NCBI RefSeq assembly: GCF_025264645.1 | Contig: NZ_CP073696.1 | Location: 1,550,001-1,614,000, forward strand | Direction: 5' to 3' | DNA: 64,000 nt | From: Edaphobacter lichenicola | Lineage (GTDB): Bacteria; Acidobacteriota; Terriglobia; Terriglobales; Acidobacteriaceae | Shown here: positions 63,675 to 64,000 of the stretch, in pieces | How positions within the stretch are numbered: the stretch's first letter is position 1 | How the letters are laid out: each line of letters starts with the position of its first letter | Program-made: the position numbers and the translations under genes | Notes under the pieces: generated by a model | Seen by the model: the letters and a program-made list of their open reading frames with translations, nothing else | Told to the model about the DNA's origin: nothing | Database searches by the model: none

Positions 63675-64000
63675 ATGCTGCGACCAAATCAGAGCTCCGT
63701 TCCACAGCGTGTTGCCATTTTCGGAGCTTCCGGCCACACAGGCCGCTTCGCGGTTGCGGAACTCCTTCATCGCGGAATTACGCCCATCGCCGTTGGACGC
63801 AATCTCGCTGCACTCGCAGACGCTGGTTTCCCGCGGAACGAGGTCATCCTGCGTCAGGCGTCTGTCGACGATGCGCCTTCCCTAGACCGCGCATTCGAGG
63901 GCGCCAGCGCTGTCATCAACTGCGCCGGACCGTTTCTCGAGACCGCCGACGCGGTGGCCGCGGCCGCCCTGCGATGCGGCATTCACTATCTGGACGTCTC
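63675..64000 (+). CDS. Saccharopine dehydrogenase-like NAD(P)-binding protein (3' end beyond window)
   Basis: The visible 108 residues are a Rossmann N-terminus: RVAIFGASGHTGRFAVAELL, RGITPIAVGRN, then GASAVINCAGPFLETADAVA, typical of the saccharopine dehydrogenase NADP-binding family (often trans-acting enoyl reductases). GGGGAAAG precedes the ATG at 63675. Divergent from TetR and probably repressed by it. Confidence 0.87.
   Translation, partial: MLRPNQSSVPQRVAIFGASGHTGRFAVAELLHRGITPIAVGRNLAALADAGFPRNEVILRQASVDDAPSLDRAFEGASAVINCAGPFLETADAVAAAALRCGIHYLDV

Noticed and set aside
1..64000. tRNA, rRNA or CRISPR array
   Set aside because: I looked for conserved rRNA and tRNA-like segments and regular repeats by eye and saw none; a covariance-model search would be decisive.

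Overview
The window looks like chromosomal DNA of a soil Acidobacteriota bacterium (class Terriglobia, e.g. the Edaphobacter/Granulicella/Terriglobus group). This rests on an ~810-residue MacB/FtsX-type permease of the acidobacterial orphan (ADOP) kind, a winged-helix/TPR regulator, exported HAF-repeat proteins, and Tat-exported SDR and HAD enzymes. It is an inference from gene content; there is no rRNA or tRNA here. The region is accessory in character: two-component signalling genes, redox enzymes, stress proteins, mobile-element remnants and many broken genes.

Layout. 1-7.1 kb: light and clock-like signalling. A bacteriophytochrome kinase (cut by the left edge) is coupled to its heme oxygenase, followed by a lone receiver, a KaiC-type double RecA ATPase and a histidine kinase with a degenerate receiver. 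7.2-10.1 kb: packed small unknown ORFs ending in an SRAP gene with an internal stop, then an IS481 remnant abutting a truncated Tat-signal gene. 10.1-16.1 kb: HAD dehalogenase, frameshifted disulfide oxidoreductase and protoglobin, divergent from an AraC regulator, then a cupin and a GMC oxidoreductase. The AraC control region recurs, decayed, exactly 3240 bp downstream. 17.2-23.4 kb: ADOP permease, BON protein, glycine-zipper stress protein, large catalase. 23.6-26.6 kb: a four-gene operon (PIG-L deacetylase, NodS-like methyltransferase, GT2 glycosyltransferase, acyl-CoA dehydrogenase-like protein), every junction a 4-bp overlap. 27.2-35.5 kb: two more receiver/kinase sets, a scrambled SDR gene, a frameshifted zinc alcohol dehydrogenase, and an RsbQ-like hydrolase next to a PAS kinase.

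35.8-41.8 kb: an AI-2E transporter lacking its middle and carrying a GAF domain, then a PaoABC-like molybdenum aldehyde oxidoreductase operon. 43.0-46.2 kb: a 1042-residue unrecognised protein with a polyproline hinge. 47.1-55.4 kb: winged-helix/TPR regulator, two HAF-repeat proteins, broken SgcJ/EcaC and AhpD-like genes, and a TetR-LytTR operon with a perfect palindrome in front. 55.7-57.1 kb: a parB 3' part joined to an IS110 5' part. 57.3-64.0 kb: membrane protein, exported alpha/beta hydrolase, VOC protein, DoxX, RibD-like reductase, and a TetR / monooxygenase-epoxide hydrolase fusion operon divergent from a saccharopine-dehydrogenase-like gene around a clear inverted-repeat operator.

Main candidates for something undescribed: (1) the phytochrome-KaiC-pseudo-receiver kinase cluster with its paralogous receivers and kinases elsewhere in the window; (2) the PIG-L/NodS/GT2/acyl-CoA dehydrogenase operon, whose enzyme set recalls lipochitooligosaccharide synthesis; (3) the protoglobin-oxidoreductase locus under AraC control; (4) the 1042-residue protein. 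At least eleven genes are broken. Some lesions are one-base losses in G runs, so raw-read support should be checked before all are called true pseudogenes.
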